From contig ML210171.1 in NCBI GenBank assembly GCA_004369085.1, positions 128,904-192,903 of the forward strand: a DNA stretch of 64,000 nt, written 5' to 3'. Within the stretch, counting starts at the first letter, position 1; each line of letters begins with the position of its first letter. The DNA is from Coprinopsis marcescibilis (Eukaryota; Basidiomycota; Agaricomycetes; Agaricales; Psathyrellaceae). Under the pieces are notes generated by a model. The model was not told the origin of the DNA. It ran no database searches and saw only the letters and a program-made list of their open reading frames with translations. Both the position numbers and the translations under genes were made by a program. Positions 45,421 through 57,767 of the stretch are shown one piece after another.

Positions 45421-45498
45421 CTCTGTTGTACCACTGCGGATATCCAATCGATCGGGTTACAGTACGCGTCCCTTCGTTAATCATGACGAAGGCAGATA

Positions 45499-47558
45499 TC
45501 AGTGTTCACACAGGCTTATCGTGTCCTTCATAAAATCATTCGTGTGAGAAATGACGTATTGTTTCCTCTCCTCCATAAATTCCAACCTTATTGCCATGGC
45601 GTCGTCCGGATTAATTGGAAATCCGTCAACTCCTTCAAAGACCTGATGCTGAAGTTCAGGAGGAAGTTCAAAAAGTCCTGATGTCAATCCAGCTCCCTCG
45701 GAAATCGTGGCGTCTTTCCACCAATCCAGTCTTTGGCAAGGTACATTTGCCGTACTGATTATGCGGGTAGAGGGATCCACCAAGAAAAACGCAAGAATCT
45801 TGCGGTGACCAGGCTTTGTGGGATCCAGTAACTTGAAGGGTTGTACTTGATGTTGTAAGATATTGGGAAAGGTAACCAGACGGCCTTCTTTGGTTTCGAT
45901 TGCGCCAACATTTTGAACGCAAGGCCCATGTTGCTCTAGACCAAAGACTTCTGACAGCCAATCGTGGTGATCTTGCGCGTTGCTGATCTCGCTCGGATCG
46001 TCTGGAGAGATATGCTGGCGGAACGCCAACGAGGAGCTTGTGATGTTCTGGGAAGAGTAATAATAGATCGATGTTGCGCAAATATGCTCATTCTATGGAG
46101 CAATTTGAGAAGAGAGTTAGCTTTTGTACTTCGATGGCTCGGCACGGCGAACGAAACTCCTTACCAATTTGCCTTCAACATGCCAGCTTCCACCGGGGTA
46201 CTCAGGGTTGTTTGGCGTCAATTCAATATTGGCCAGCTTGACGATGACTTGGATTCCTTGTGTACCGTACAGTTCCTTCAGGCTCAGATATCTGCGCTTC
46301 TCGGTTGTGGGCAGGTCGCAATCCTTGAATACCCCTGGTTCTGGGAGCTTCACTCGCCTAGTGTCTTCGTACCATTGTCCGCGTCGCTGCCAATAGTCAT
46401 CTGCATGTTCGTTTGGGAGTTGCTGAGGCCCATCTGTTTCAGGCCCGTTTTCTGGATCTGGGTCGTACTCGCAATTCTCATACGGGATGCGTGTCGGCCA
46501 TTGCGTGAACTCAGTCGCCCAGGGAGCGAGAGATCTCTCCCACAGTGGGATGGTCGCGGTGAGGACCTCTTCGATAACCCCATACAGCTCGGTGTGTCTT
46601 GCAGGGTGGAGGTTGTTGATGTAGGTGGTAAATCTAAGTTTCTACCTTAGAACAACGCTCTAGTTCAAAAATGTAAAGAAAGCAACTGATACCTTGCCTA
46701 ACCACTGGAAGTTGTCACTCCAAGGGTTCCTTGGCTTTCGATACTCCCAAGGTTGCGTTTTAACCTCCTGGTAGGTTGGTGGGGGAACAGCTTCTCCTTC
46801 GCCACAGCGCCTAATGCAGTCTTCGAGGGTCGTGGCCTTCGCACCAATGTCCAAAATCTTAGACCGCCCAAATATGAAAGGAAACAAACTGGGATGAACC
46901 AGATCCAATACCTGTCCGTTCGAACCAGGATGCCAATCCTTTTGCTTCTCCGGGACATCTTCCAGAACTTTCACAGCCTTTTGAAGTCTTTCTTTAGTCT
47001 CCTGACTGACTGCAATGTCTGATTTGACGATATCCCCGTTGTAGATAGATATTGCACCGGCAGGGCTAGATTTGAACTGCTCAGCTTTCCATCGCAGCTC
47101 ATCGATGCACCAGTCGAACATGGATTCCGTCATATCAACGTTTGGATCCCCCACTGTCTCTGCCTTCCATTTGTGCAGGATTTCCTCGTCGAGAACCTAC
47201 CACTCGATTATCAGGGGGTCGTTCGAAGCAATTACTAGTATCAGCAAGAGCCATACCTTGGCAGTCCAGTTCGGCTTATCCGTTACTTTGTTGATGAAAT
47301 TCAGGATGCTTAACTCCCGCAAAGGTAACATGGGTAACCTGGAGTACATTTCATCATTAGTGGAAGAATTGTATGTCTGAAGAATTAAGCGCACGAAATG
47401 CATCCATCCTCGAGATCTGTAGGGTCTAAGACGTTGGGAAATCGGTTGTTGAGGTCGCCGTCCCCTCGGTAGCGATCTCGACACTTCAAGGGAAGATTGT
47501 GACCAGGCAATGGCTTGGTATAAGAGAAATCCAAACTTGATTGTTTGGCCTCCGACAT
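45499..47558 (-). CDS. DUF4246 family protein, copy B
   Basis: Paralogue of copy A; function unknown. Exons 47558..47395, 47338..47257, 47196..46693, 46641..46165 and 46092..45499 give 606 aa. Shared landmarks: LRELSILNFINKVTDKPNW; MFDWCIDELRWKAEQF; DWHPGSNGQVLDLVHPSLFPF; TLEDCIRRCGEGE; YPGGSWHVEGKL; NEHICATSIYYYSSQNI; and HRKILAFFLVDPSTRIISTANVPCQR. By eye roughly two thirds of the residues match copy A. It has one intron more than copy A, after residue 54. It lies on the same strand, with the inverted-repeat element between the two, so the pair is an old tandem duplication later split. Confidence 0.88.
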
Positions 47559-48412
47559 AACGTCGATAGCACTTGGATATTATCTACTAGTAGTAGATGT
47601 CTGTTGGTTACAACAGTTGTGTATCGACCAAGTAGCTCTATATGCAAACCAACAAACACAGATTGAGTCACACCAAAATCAAAATCCCACAGTCATGGTA
47701 TCAAAAGTTGCACTGACTTGGATTGATAAACTTAGGGTAAGGTTTCGAGGAATTGAGCCCATATGCGTGTGAGATGCAGGATTAGGAATCCAAGACGACC
47801 GAGATGCGAAGTTGATCTCGGATTTGACTCGGAGTCGATGCTGGAACGTTAAATTTCAAAGGGTTCCTGTTGACCGTGGTCAATGCATGTTCTCAAGCTT
47901 GAGCGATAGATCAGGGGGGTGGTACACCAATTCGATGGGCACATAGCTGGCATTTACGCATACCCGTACAAAATAAAAGACTAGTCTACAGCTATAAAGT
48001 TAAAATTACACAGAAAGCAAGGTACAGGCCATATACATGTACAGAGAGATACAATCGAGTCTTTCAATTACTTGTAGTAATGTTGATCCACATACTTTAA
48101 AGTTTCAAGGTGCGGCGGTACTAGTTTGCAAAAATCCGAGGATAATGATAGTGTCGAAAAGATGGAAGTTTTAGTCCTGCCTTGTCGTGTCCATGGACGT
48201 AAGGAATGAAATAATGGTGAAAAAGTGAACCAAGAGTACTTGGTGATGAACGAAAACATGCTGAATAAATAACATTGGGGATTGAACACAAAATGTAGAA
48301 CGAAACGGGGGATAGAGAATGCGAGTTGAAAACAAAATGACCAAAGGTGAAGCACACACGGCACGAAAGGAGAGGAAGGAATGCAAAAGCGAAATGCATC
48401 AAGGAATAGTCC
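47559..48412. other. Intergenic, copy B upstream region
   Basis: 850 bp between the copy B start and the 3' end of the methyltransferase gene. A/T-rich at 47990..48120. No supported gene or repeat. Confidence 0.4.
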
Positions 48413-51400
48413 TTAAAGAGACCCCGGCTTAGATCCCGAGAAAAGCATGGAAACGAACCCCTTCTCGTCAATGGCCTTGACAGCCTCAAACACTCGAATA
48501 GTCCGAACGTGTGTCAACTCGTCACGCTTGTACTGCCCATTAAACGACTCGATGCTGTTATGCCTCGAATGGGCGCCAGGTTTTCTGACAAGTTCGCCTT
48601 CACTAGGAGGACAAGGCGCCGTCGGAGATGGTGGTTCCGGAAAGCCCTGTTCAGCAAACAATTCAGGGTTATCGTTTGGCCAGTGGAAGCGAGATCGCCG
48701 GAAACTGAAAAAGTAACAGAACCGAAGAGAAGATCAGAATCTCAACTGGACACAGAAAACGAGAAGTTACGTACCTCTCATACTCCCAAATGGCATCCTC
48801 AAAGTCCTCGTCATCAGCTATCTTTTTACCGGCAAACTCGGCGGTGATATGCTCCTTGAGTGCGTGTCGGCAGGCGAGCAAGGTTTGAAGTGACTTGCAT
48901 GTATGCATCTCGAGCTCTGTGGGGGACATGGGCAGATAGGTTGACGGCCAGACCAGAAGACCAGGCGACTGGACAGGCGCCATAGCTCCACTTGCCCGAC
49001 TATGTGCAGCACTTGCTGCGGCCAATACAGAGTAGGAAATGCCCAATCGCCCAGCAGCCTTAGCGCTAAGGATAGGTGGGCTGACGAGGTTGGTCGTCTC
49101 AGATACCGACTGTTCGCTTGAGCTGGATAGGTTACTGTCCGAAGAGTTGTCCTGAGACGTCGGCAATGATGGATTTGACGCGTTTCCCTGCTTAGAACCG
49201 CTTCTCATCGACGTTGTTGGCGAAAGTTGATAAGTGCCGAGACCGTTGCGATCACTGGAGAATGAACGAGATAGAGCCCTTGTTTCAATTCCCAGACGGT
49301 TTGCAGCTTTGACAGGCACAGCTGGCGAGGTGCTGCTACGAGATGACGAGGGTCGACCACTGTGAGCATCAGATATCCTTAGTGCTGAACCCGTCTTTGG
49401 AGGGACAGGAGGCGGGATTGTCGACGAAATACCTAGTCGGTCAGCGGCTTTATCACCCGAAGGATGCCTGGGCGTGCTGAAAGAGTTTGACCTATAAGAG
49501 CTTGCTGCCCCCTCGCTCCCACTACTATCACTCGTTGAAAAATCTGCAGAGGCACGCTTTGGAGGGATTCCCTGCGTCGTAGGTTCTACACCCAGCCGAC
49601 TGGCAGCCTTGGCGCTAATGATAGGTTTCGTGTGTTCTTCAAAACCCTTCAAACTGGCCCCATCCAGTTCCCGCGTCCCTTTCCGATCTATCTTCCTGTC
49701 CTTCTTCTCTTTCTTCTCCGATATTTGCTTCCAATGCCTTTTAAGTTGATCTGACGAACTGGCGATCGGTTTGACCTCCTTCTCCAACCGCACCGGGTGC
49801 TCCATAGCTATAGGTGACGTGGACATCGTACCCCCAGGTCCAATGGGCGAGTCATACGGCGCAAGCTTGACGTGGTAACTGCGTATCTTCCCTGCATTTC
49901 CTTTGCCAAAGACTCGACGTAGGGAATCTTGGACGAAATCAGACGGACGGGGGTGGATGCCGCATTTGTTGATCAGCAGATACTCGAAAATGGTCTCCAT
50001 GTCCAGCGACAGTTCCTTCTTCTCCCTCCACGAAGAGACAGCCTCCGACTGCGACCTTGTGCTGGAAGAAGAACCAGACTTGCGATGTCGCTTGTGACCC
50101 TTGTCAGCGGAAGACTGGGTAAATGTCACAGATGTCGTCATTGAAGCTGTCTCATCGAGACTGTTCATACTTGCTTGTGTGATGGTTGGTGAGGGAGAGA
50201 TGGGATATTGGGACGCATCTGTCGTAACAGGGGATGGAGGATGGGCCTCGGTGGGGCTAGAGGGTAGCACGTCTCGGGATGAAGGTGGCAGGCCGTTGGC
50301 GGAAACGATAGTCACGACTCTGTCACTTCTGTCACTTTGTGCTGAATTCCGCTTCGAACCGGGAAGCTTATCGAAAATGCTGGAGCCCCGTTCGCTAACG
50401 AGCGTCGATGATGTGGTTGTTGAACCCGCCTCTTCGAGAGTGTCGTCGTCGGAATCGTCGTGAAAATCAAAGAACGACATCCCGCCTTGTGATGGTTCGG
50501 ATTTCGAAAGCTCCCTGATTTTGGGTTCTTCGCCATAGGGAAAGATGAGTTGGTCGTCAACGAGTTCCAATCTTCCTCCGTTCGTTAATATCCGCTTCAC
50601 TTCCTCGAGTAACGGCAACCACTTGTTGTACGGAATGCAAAGCGACAGATTAGACATCCTGACATATTCGAATGATTTGGCGGGAAAGGGCAATTTGAAC
50701 AGGCTAGAAGACCGACAGTCATTTGTCAAGTAGATGCAATCGCGCGCATGCAGGGACTCACAAGTTGCCTCGAACGAAGTTGACATTTTCTGTCGTTTGG
50801 AAGGCCGGGAGGGTAATGTCGACAAGGTCCAAGCCTGTTATACGCGAGTTCTTCCACATAGAGGCTGCCCATAGCACCCAATGACCTTGACCACAGCCCA
50901 AATCAAGCACTGTTAATGGCGGCTTCTTTCCATACTTAAAGAAACTGGGCGAGCTTGGGTTTAGGCGTCTCAGAAGCAAGTCGGAGTATCGGTCGCTGTG
51001 AAACCAATTAAAACTTGAATGTGGATGTGCATGCTGAAAGCTACATACTTGTCGAGGCATACTCGGTCGTATGCTTGCAGGTAAGGCGCTTCTCCGGTGT
51101 ATGGATGAACTTTGGTCTTGCTCCGTGTCAACCAGACATTGTTGTCCGAATGTGAATCCATGCCCTTCTTCTTAGACACGACACCGTCACCATCGACCTT
51201 GCCAAAGCGTCCTGAGCGATTGCTCGCTGGTGGTGGGTGATCGTCAACAACGTCCAGCTTGCTTGCGCGGAATGATGTTGGGGGAAGGGGGTTTGAGGGA
51301 ATGGGCACAACAGACTTTGAACGGGGAATCGTGTCCGACGAGGCCACATTGGGCGACATATCGTTCACTGTTGAGAACAGCGCCGCCATCGATCGCTGGG

Positions 51401-51920
51401 CTTTGACTTTGTGGAGCGGTGTTTTACCATTTCCAGCCGATCTCTCTGCCACTGCCTGCCCGCCAGACATCCCTGTCCGAGACACACCCTTTGTTATGGG
51501 GGACTTGGACGACGGCGACGGCGATGGTACCTCTTGAATCGTCACACTTGGCGAAGTGGACACCAGTAACCCGTCAGACATCTTTCGAATCCGCAACTTT
51601 GGCAGTTCCTTCGCTTTTTCTTTGGCGCCCTTCTCCGGGCTCTTCTTCATTCTGAGCCCCATCGAGTGGACCGTGGTGAGGGATGCTGAACGTTGGATAG
51701 TGGACTGTCTCCGGGGCTTCACCAGGACGCTATTCCGATTGCCGACGGGGCTCTCCTCAACGAAGAGAGTCGAAAATGGGCGGTAGTGGCTCCGGACTGC
51801 AGGTCGTTTCGGTTGCAGCTGGGAAATTCGGTCCTGGTACACTTCGAACTGCAGCGAGGCTGACAGGTTCAAGCTGGATATACGCTGGGACTGAGGACGG
51901 GGTTTGGCGAAGGCTTCCAT
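48413..51920 (-). CDS. Large SAM-dependent methyltransferase-domain protein
   Basis: Exons 51920..51049, 50995..50762, 50703..48775 and 48704..48413 give 1108 aa. A disordered Ser/Pro/Lys-rich N-terminus of about 270 residues leads into the conserved entry motif HPYTGEAPYLQAYDRVCLDNDRYSDLLLRRL. A Rossmann-type methyltransferase core follows: motif I VLDLGCGQGHWVLWAA, ITGLDLVDI, NVNFVRGN, and FEYVRMSNLSLCIPYNKWLPLLEEVKRILTNGGRLELVDD. A second disordered Ser-rich region (about 450 residues) repeats ISAKAA(S/G)RLG-like boxes four or five times. A folded C-terminal part follows (LEMHTCKSLQTLLACRHALKEHI, WEYERS). The layout is seen in basidiomycete proteins of unknown substrate. The repeated AA(N/S/D/G)RLG boxes may be short binding motifs. 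Confidence 0.87.
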
Positions 51921-52692
51921 CTTGCCACCAGCTGCCAGCAAATTTAACGAACAATGGGCGTGGTTTCCTCAGGGTCGCTTTGTCGCCAGAGAATTTCTTT
52001 GTGGCCTTTGGCCGGTTGCTGTTGCGCAGTTGGTGTCTCCGACGCAATGGGGATCGTCTGCGTCACAAAGATGGTTTTCCAACTGTCTTTCTCGATCCTT
52101 CACGTTCCTATCGCCTGCAGGTGTCCTCGGGTTTGGAGCACGGGCAGCACAGGATTACGCTGGCGACCTGGGGTAGCCGGTTAATTGGTCAGACTGACCT
52201 GTAACAGCGGGGCTGCTGAGCGAGCAGGCCCTGGGGCATGAAGGCGGTTAGGAAAAGAGGATCTGTCCAGGGTAATCATCCCATTTTACAAGTATATCGG
52301 AGGAAGTGATCAATTAGGATGTGCCTTTCTTCCTCCTCAATACCTCCCATCGGTCTCAATAAACACACAAATGATGGCGCGGCAATTTACCAGCCCTTCT
52401 GTCGAGTTCTCATCCACCAACCGCAAGGCCAAAATTATGAGACTTCATCGAGAACAGCATAATTAAAGAAGATGATAAGAATCATTTGTATTCATCTATT
52501 AGCGCAGAATTCCGCCCGCAACAATCAGGCATGGCTTCGGGCCTGAAAAGGTTGTATGTAAGGTGTAACACCGGAGTCTCTCGTTCATTTGTTGCCAGAA
52601 TGTAGGAATGGTCGCGACCGCAGTGCTCGCATATTGTGACGACCGGTGAATAGAACATGGTCGAGGTTAATAGCCTTCAATCAACGACACCT
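51921..52692. other. Intergenic, methyltransferase upstream region
   Basis: About 770 bp. ORFs overlapping 51757..52204 on both strands lack support. It contains the methyltransferase promoter on its left and the SF3b10 3' UTR on its right. Confidence 0.4.
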
Positions 52693-53235
52693 CTAGTCGT
52701 CCTCCTTGCGAGGCGGAGGTCCACAAGGTTGGAGCATCCTCTGGAGAAACAGCGGTCAGAAGGAGGCGCAGCTTGGCAGTTACAATTAACGATGCGTACC
52801 TCTGTCATCTCGAATCTGACACGTCCAATCGCCTCGCCGTCCGCAATGGCAAGGTAGGACGCGAGAGTTGGGTGACCTAAGATGGAGGCGAGGGTATCAC
52901 GGTGCTGGTGGGTTATCCACTCACTATACCAATACCAATCAGCAGCTGAAATGCAAACAGGCGTTGCGTATCCACTTACTACTTTGACAAATCGGCATGT
53001 CCTAACGCAGATTGTGAGGACGGTATCCAACGAGGATATCGATAAATTGAAACGCACCAGTTCCAGTATACCTTGCATGCACTGTGTACAACAGATTGGG
53101 TATCACTGATTATCAATTATGAGGTATAAGCCACTCACAATGTTCTAATTGCGTGTTCGCAGTGTACCTGAGTTCTGAAGACTGATAATAGTAAGCAAAA
53201 GACTTTGAGTAGGAGGACTGGAGATGACTGACCAT
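52693..53235 (-). CDS. SF3B5: Splicing factor 3B subunit 5 (SF3b10)
   Basis: Smallest subunit of the U2 snRNP SF3b complex, which grips the branch site. Five very small exons, 53235..53233, 53181..53139, 53081..53058, 52945..52800 and 52740..52693, give 87 aa, the normal family length. Seen: SSELRYTANTQLEH at the N-terminus; the YTGT segment; the diagnostic EWITHQHRDTLASILGHPTLASYLAIADGEAIGRVRFEMTE core; and the conserved end RMLQPCGPPPRKEDD. The first exon consists of the ATG alone and the third of 24 nt, so automatic gene finders may miss the N-terminus. The gene is divergent from LRP1 with 86 bp between start codons. Confidence 0.93.
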
Positions 53236-53321
53236 GTCCAAGGAGTGTATTGACGCCTATTTGCTTCGGAGCCCAAGCTCATTGATTTCTGCTACTGCCT
53301 CCGCTGACTCTGACCGCCACT
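53236..53321. promoter_or_regulatory. 86-bp bidirectional promoter, SF3b10 / LRP1
   Basis: Only 86 bp separate the two divergent start codons, so both promoters and 5' leaders share this stretch. No TATA box is visible, as expected for housekeeping genes. Confidence 0.6.
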
Positions 53322-54328
53322 ATGTCCTCGTCGGACACTGCTAAAATACGAGCCAGACTCTCAAATTTATCGTCCTCTCTGGATGAACTGGAATCGCTTA
53401 TCGACCCGCTTTTTTCGCAAACATTACCGGAGACCATCGTGAACCTTGAACCGTTGCAGCAAGCCAAACTTCAAACTGTTCTGCCATATGCCGTATATGA
53501 CCTTGTATTCAGTAAGTAATTTCTCACTTCCGAGGGGGTCTTTTGGCAGTAAACCTCATATTTGAAGCCTAGTGTATCTCAAACTTCAGGGCGTAGACCC
53601 CAAAACGCACCCAGTCATTCCTGAACTCGTGCGTCCTGCCTTGGTATCGCACCTGCCATCCCACGAGTATTAATGGGTATTTCTAGGACAGGATAAGACA
53701 ATACTTTGAAAAGATCTCCAACACAGAGAACCCCCCACAGCGTACGTTCACCTCCAAACGCCGTGTTCGGACACACCTTTACCACCTATCTTTGTGCAGG
53801 CAAAACCGAAGTAGACAAAGAAGCCGCAGGCAGGTTCATCAAGAACGCCATTGCGCAGGTCAAATGGACAAAGACAGCTGCAGAGAAGCTCCAGGATGAA
53901 TCTCCTGCCGAAAGCAGCTCCAAGGTCCCTGTCAAAGTTACCGACAAAATGCTCGAACGACAGAAATACGAGGAAGAGTTGAAAAAGCAGGATGCCGATA
54001 ACGATGGCGAGGAGGAGTCCCTGGAAGTTTTCGACGAATCTGCCGGTGGGGACGCAAGTGGTATGGATGTGGATGCACAACCTGAACCTGCTCGTAAGAA
54101 GAGACAGAGGCCGTCTATTGACCCATTCTCAGGTAAGGCTATTGCTTTTGAGCGATGCCCTGTTAATACCGCTCTTCAGGGTACCCTGGTCCTAGCAACG
54201 AGTCGGGGACAGTGGCTGAGGTTGCACAGGGAAAGGCACCCAAAGACGCTGCAAAGTCTCCGGAAAAGACAAAGAAGAATACCAGCTCGACAACCAAGAA
54301 GAAAAAGCGGAAGTCGACGAGTGGATAA
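53322..54328 (+). CDS. LRP1: Exosome cofactor Lrp1/Rrp47 (C1D family)
   Basis: Nuclear exosome cofactor that binds Rrp6 and structured RNA and supports 3' processing of 5.8S rRNA, snRNA and snoRNA. Exons 53322..53511, 53573..53628, 53687..53741, 53800..54132 and 54180..54328 give 260 aa. The Sas10/C1D domain covers about residues 10-120: LSSSLDELESLIDPLFSQTL, LQQAKLQTVLPYAVYDLVF, YLKLQGVDPKTHPVIPELDRIRQYFEKI, and DKEAAGRFIKNAIAQ. The acidic stretch (DNDGEEESLEVFDES) and the Lys-rich end (TTKKKKRKSTSG) are the usual RNA-binding tail. The shared promoter with SF3b10 pairs two RNA-processing genes. Confidence 0.92.
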
Positions 54329-54669
54329 AAACGGTACATATAATTTTACATTCGTTGGTCCTTTACACACAGTTCATAAAAAGTACATTGTTACACAAAC
54401 GCGTTATTCTCGAGAGAAGCGGAAGTTTCTACAAAGATTCCACAGCAAAGGTAGCTGAAGAGATCCAGCAAAGTTACAAGTACTTGAATGATAAATAAAC
54501 AACAGGAAAAAAAGCATCGTGACAAAATACATAGATATGGTACACGAGTTCGAAATAATTTGCGTTTGTAACACTAAAAATACAGCAAGTTTTTCCCAAT
54601 AACATTGCAAGGTGAGTGTGTTCGTTAGGTTGAAACCCACAGAAATAGAAACCCAGAAAAGTCATTATC
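54329..54669. other. Convergent 3' intergenic region
   Basis: 340 bp between the ends of LRP1 and the F-box gene, A/T-rich, no feature seen. Confidence 0.4.
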
Positions 54670-57600
54670 TTACATTGCTCTACAGCCTTCATTAGGAAGA
54701 TCCGCCAATCTTTGAGGCGAACTACTCCCAGATCTTCTTCCACCAGGAGTCCACCAGCGGGCCCCACCGCCAACACCCCGCTCACTTTGACCTGCATGCT
54801 CGTCATCATCAAATCCATTGGATGCATTCAAGCCCCGTCTAGAAGTCGCCTTTCTCCTCTTCTCTCTATGAGCCTTGACAGCATCCACAGTTTGCCACGA
54901 ATAAAACGTCTTCACCACCACCCTCATTTCATCGCACTCGTCCTGTCCAATCTTCAGATCCTCTTCATTACCATCCCGTCCGTCAAGGTAATGGAGCTTC
55001 CGGGAGGCATACGCCCGCCATCCCTTCCTTGGACGCGTCGCTCCCGCCTGTGCCAGGTCTTTCACAACACTCTCGCCAATGCCCCGGCAGTCGACTGCCA
55101 CAAACTTGGCGTCCTTCACCTTCCGCTCCCTGCTCAAGTTCACGAACTCGCGCAATACGCTGGCTCCGATTAGCGTGTTATCCGCTTCTAGATGAACGAG
55201 GTTGGGGCAGTTGCGGATGAGCGACCGGAAAGCGTGATCGCTCAGATTGACCGCGTACGAGAGGTTGAGTTGCTGCAAACACTGGCCGGGCTGCTTCTCA
55301 GGTTCACCCACGGATGAACCAGTCCTGGGTGAACCGGGTCCCTCCTGCTGCTGCCGGCGTACCGGTGTTATGGCGGTAAGGACTGCGTCGCTGAGATCCG
55401 ACGCGTCCTCCAGATCTAGTCTCCTGATAAGAGGCGTACGCTCAAGAAGCCTAACCAATCCAGCGTCCTTCAAATCTGTCCCGATCCCTGCCATCTCCAA
55501 AAACTCGAGCCAGGGCAGTGAATACGCCAAATTCGCACAGGCGTTATCTGTCAGCAGCAGACAGGAGGAGAGGTTGAGGTGGCGGATACGTGTTATGCGA
55601 CGTCTGTACCTCCCAGAGTCCTCCACGTCGCGTCCCAAATCGCGTGCGTTCACCACCACCGTCTCCACCCCTAGTTCCTCGTCGGTACGCTCCTTCTGAT
55701 CACAGGCTACAAACGCTTCCAAAGCCGAATTGTGCAGCTGCCGGGCGTAACTGAGGTCGAGCACCTCCAAGTACGGAGTCGCACGCCCGAGGAGTTGCAT
55801 CGTCGAGTCCGAGACGTGTTTTAACCCGCTCAAACGCAGCACTTTGAGGGACAGATGCTCCTGGCGGTCAAGAGCGGCCCTAGCCATGAATCGAATCCCG
55901 TCAGCATCCATATTCGGACATCGACTGAGATTCAGGGAGGTGAGAGATGTGCAATAATTTGCGAGGATCTCGCATGTCGTATTCGTCACTGCTCCCAGGC
56001 CTTTCAGAATTAACTTCTGCAACTTTCGGGATCGGATGAGGAGGTGGTGGAGCGAGCGGGTGGTTAGGTTTACGCAACCTCTGAGGTTGATAAAAGTCAA
56101 TTGGGTGTAGGATAGCGAATCGTGTGGGGCCATGAGGCAGAGGTTGCTCGCAATGTCAAGCAGGTTCTCGGGCTTCATATGGTTGCGACCGGAAAGGTTC
56201 AGACGCTGAACAAAGGGTCCTCCTTGCTGCGAGATGCGGAGGAGGACGTGATGGGGCAGCTTGGGAAGGGCGTGGAGATCGAGATCGATCCACAGCTGCC
56301 CGTCAAAGACCATAGATTTCCATGATTTCGACACCTGAGAATTTAGAGACTGTCAGCCTAAAACTCGGAATAAACGTTTTGGACCCTTACTCTGCTCAAT
56401 TTGATGAGCTCGCGTGTCCCTCTATCCTTCCCAACCAACTGATTCCGGGACGCTGAGGCTCTGTTGACAGACCAGCGCCCCATTTCGACAAGCCGCATGT
56501 GGTCGTCGATAAAGACCTGGACGAAGCATCGCAAGATGTGCAGGTGAATTTCGCGTGGAATGCTGTCATCAAAATACGTCTTTATGAAAAGAGGAAGAGG
56601 TTCAAAAATATCAGTCGAGGTGGCAGTAACGAAGTCAAGAATGGAGAACGGAAGGGGTTCTGACTGGGAACGACCTTTGTGCTTCAGCAGGCTACGCGAG
56701 GATGGTCGGGTGATCGTCCCTTCTAGTGTGAATGTGGGAATCGGATGAGGGGGTCGAGAGACCAACGAGTCGGATTCGTTCCCCTTGGGCGCGACGTACC
56801 ACTCCCTCCTTCCACTAGGGCTAGCTGAATCATACTGGAGGAACTCCGGTTGGATTAGCCCTTGGTTCAACGAGGCTGGCGAGACGGGTCGACTATGCGT
56901 CGGTGTTCCACGCTTGCTACCTGCAAGCTTCCGAGCCAGATAACTTTGTGCTCGAATAGGCAGTGGTTTAACCTTGTGTACAACCTCTGCGTCCGCCGAC
57001 AAGTGCGAAAGGGACTTGCAGCGATATGGAACGCTTGTCCCCGAATGGCTTGTCACAGTAGAACTGCCTGCTGCTTCATTAAGGGAACCCACCGTACTTG
57101 ACGGAGTTGGTGGGAAAATGGGTGAGGTAGGACTACTGAAGGAAGGGGAAGGAGCAGCGTCTGCAAAAGAAAGCCAAGCGGATTGACCCTCTCCAATTTC
57201 AGTGGGGCAAAATGTGAGAGGAGGTAGGGTCGGAGGCATTTCCCGAGACTTTCCCTTGCCGGAAACGGCTTCGCTCGTTTGCGACCCAGGTGAGGTGGAT
57301 TCTCGACTCGATTTCGAGGCGCTGGCCAGCTGCGCGAGAGTTTGAAAGCCAAGCTGATAGCTCGAGCTTGATGAAGCTGGCGAAGAAAACACAAAAGAGG
57401 ATGGACTGCCAAAGGAAGAGAAATCAGAAGGTGCGAAACTGGACGAAGCGCGGGCCAGGATTTCTGGATTCGAGGACGGTGAAACATCGAAAAGATCGTA
57501 GACGATCGTAGACGGCCTGATTGGCATTGGCATCGATACTCCTTTGCCCTTGTCCAGGGGCTTTGATGCGGAATTCGCCTGTTCGTCCACCTCCGCAGAC

Positions 57601-57767
57601 GTGAAAGGTGCGTCATGTGAAGGCGTGGAAGCAGCGTTGCGGTCGTCGTTGGCTCCTCCGTACGGCTGCATAGACGCAGAAACGTAGGACTTTGGGGCTT
57701 CGACATCGTATGGATCAAAGACAAAAAGGTTGTCATCGTTATCGATGTCGTATTGTTGGCTGCTCAT
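54670..57767 (-). CDS. F-box and leucine-rich-repeat protein
   Basis: Likely substrate receptor of an SCF ubiquitin ligase. Exons 57767..56391 and 56334..54670 give 1013 aa. The first 370 residues are Ser/Pro-rich and disordered. An F-box follows at about 385-475: DSIPREIHLHILRCFV, then a 40-residue insertion and ELIKLSRVSKSWKSMVFDGQLW, with the intron splitting the F-box. After it come about ten AMN1/cysteine-type LRRs (FINLRGCVNLTTRSL, LTSLNLSRCPNMDADG, HLNLSSCLLLTDNAC, QQLNLSYAVNLSDHA). A basic, Gly-rich tail ends the protein. An upstream in-frame region with a hydrophobic stretch (57768..58013) is open, but MSSQQYDID at 57767 is the more likely start because it begins the conserved acidic segment. 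Confidence 0.88.

Noticed and set aside
57053..57736. 227-aa minus-strand ORF in another frame
   Set aside because: Overlaps the Ser-rich N-terminus of the F-box gene in a different frame; composition is typical of a frame shadow.
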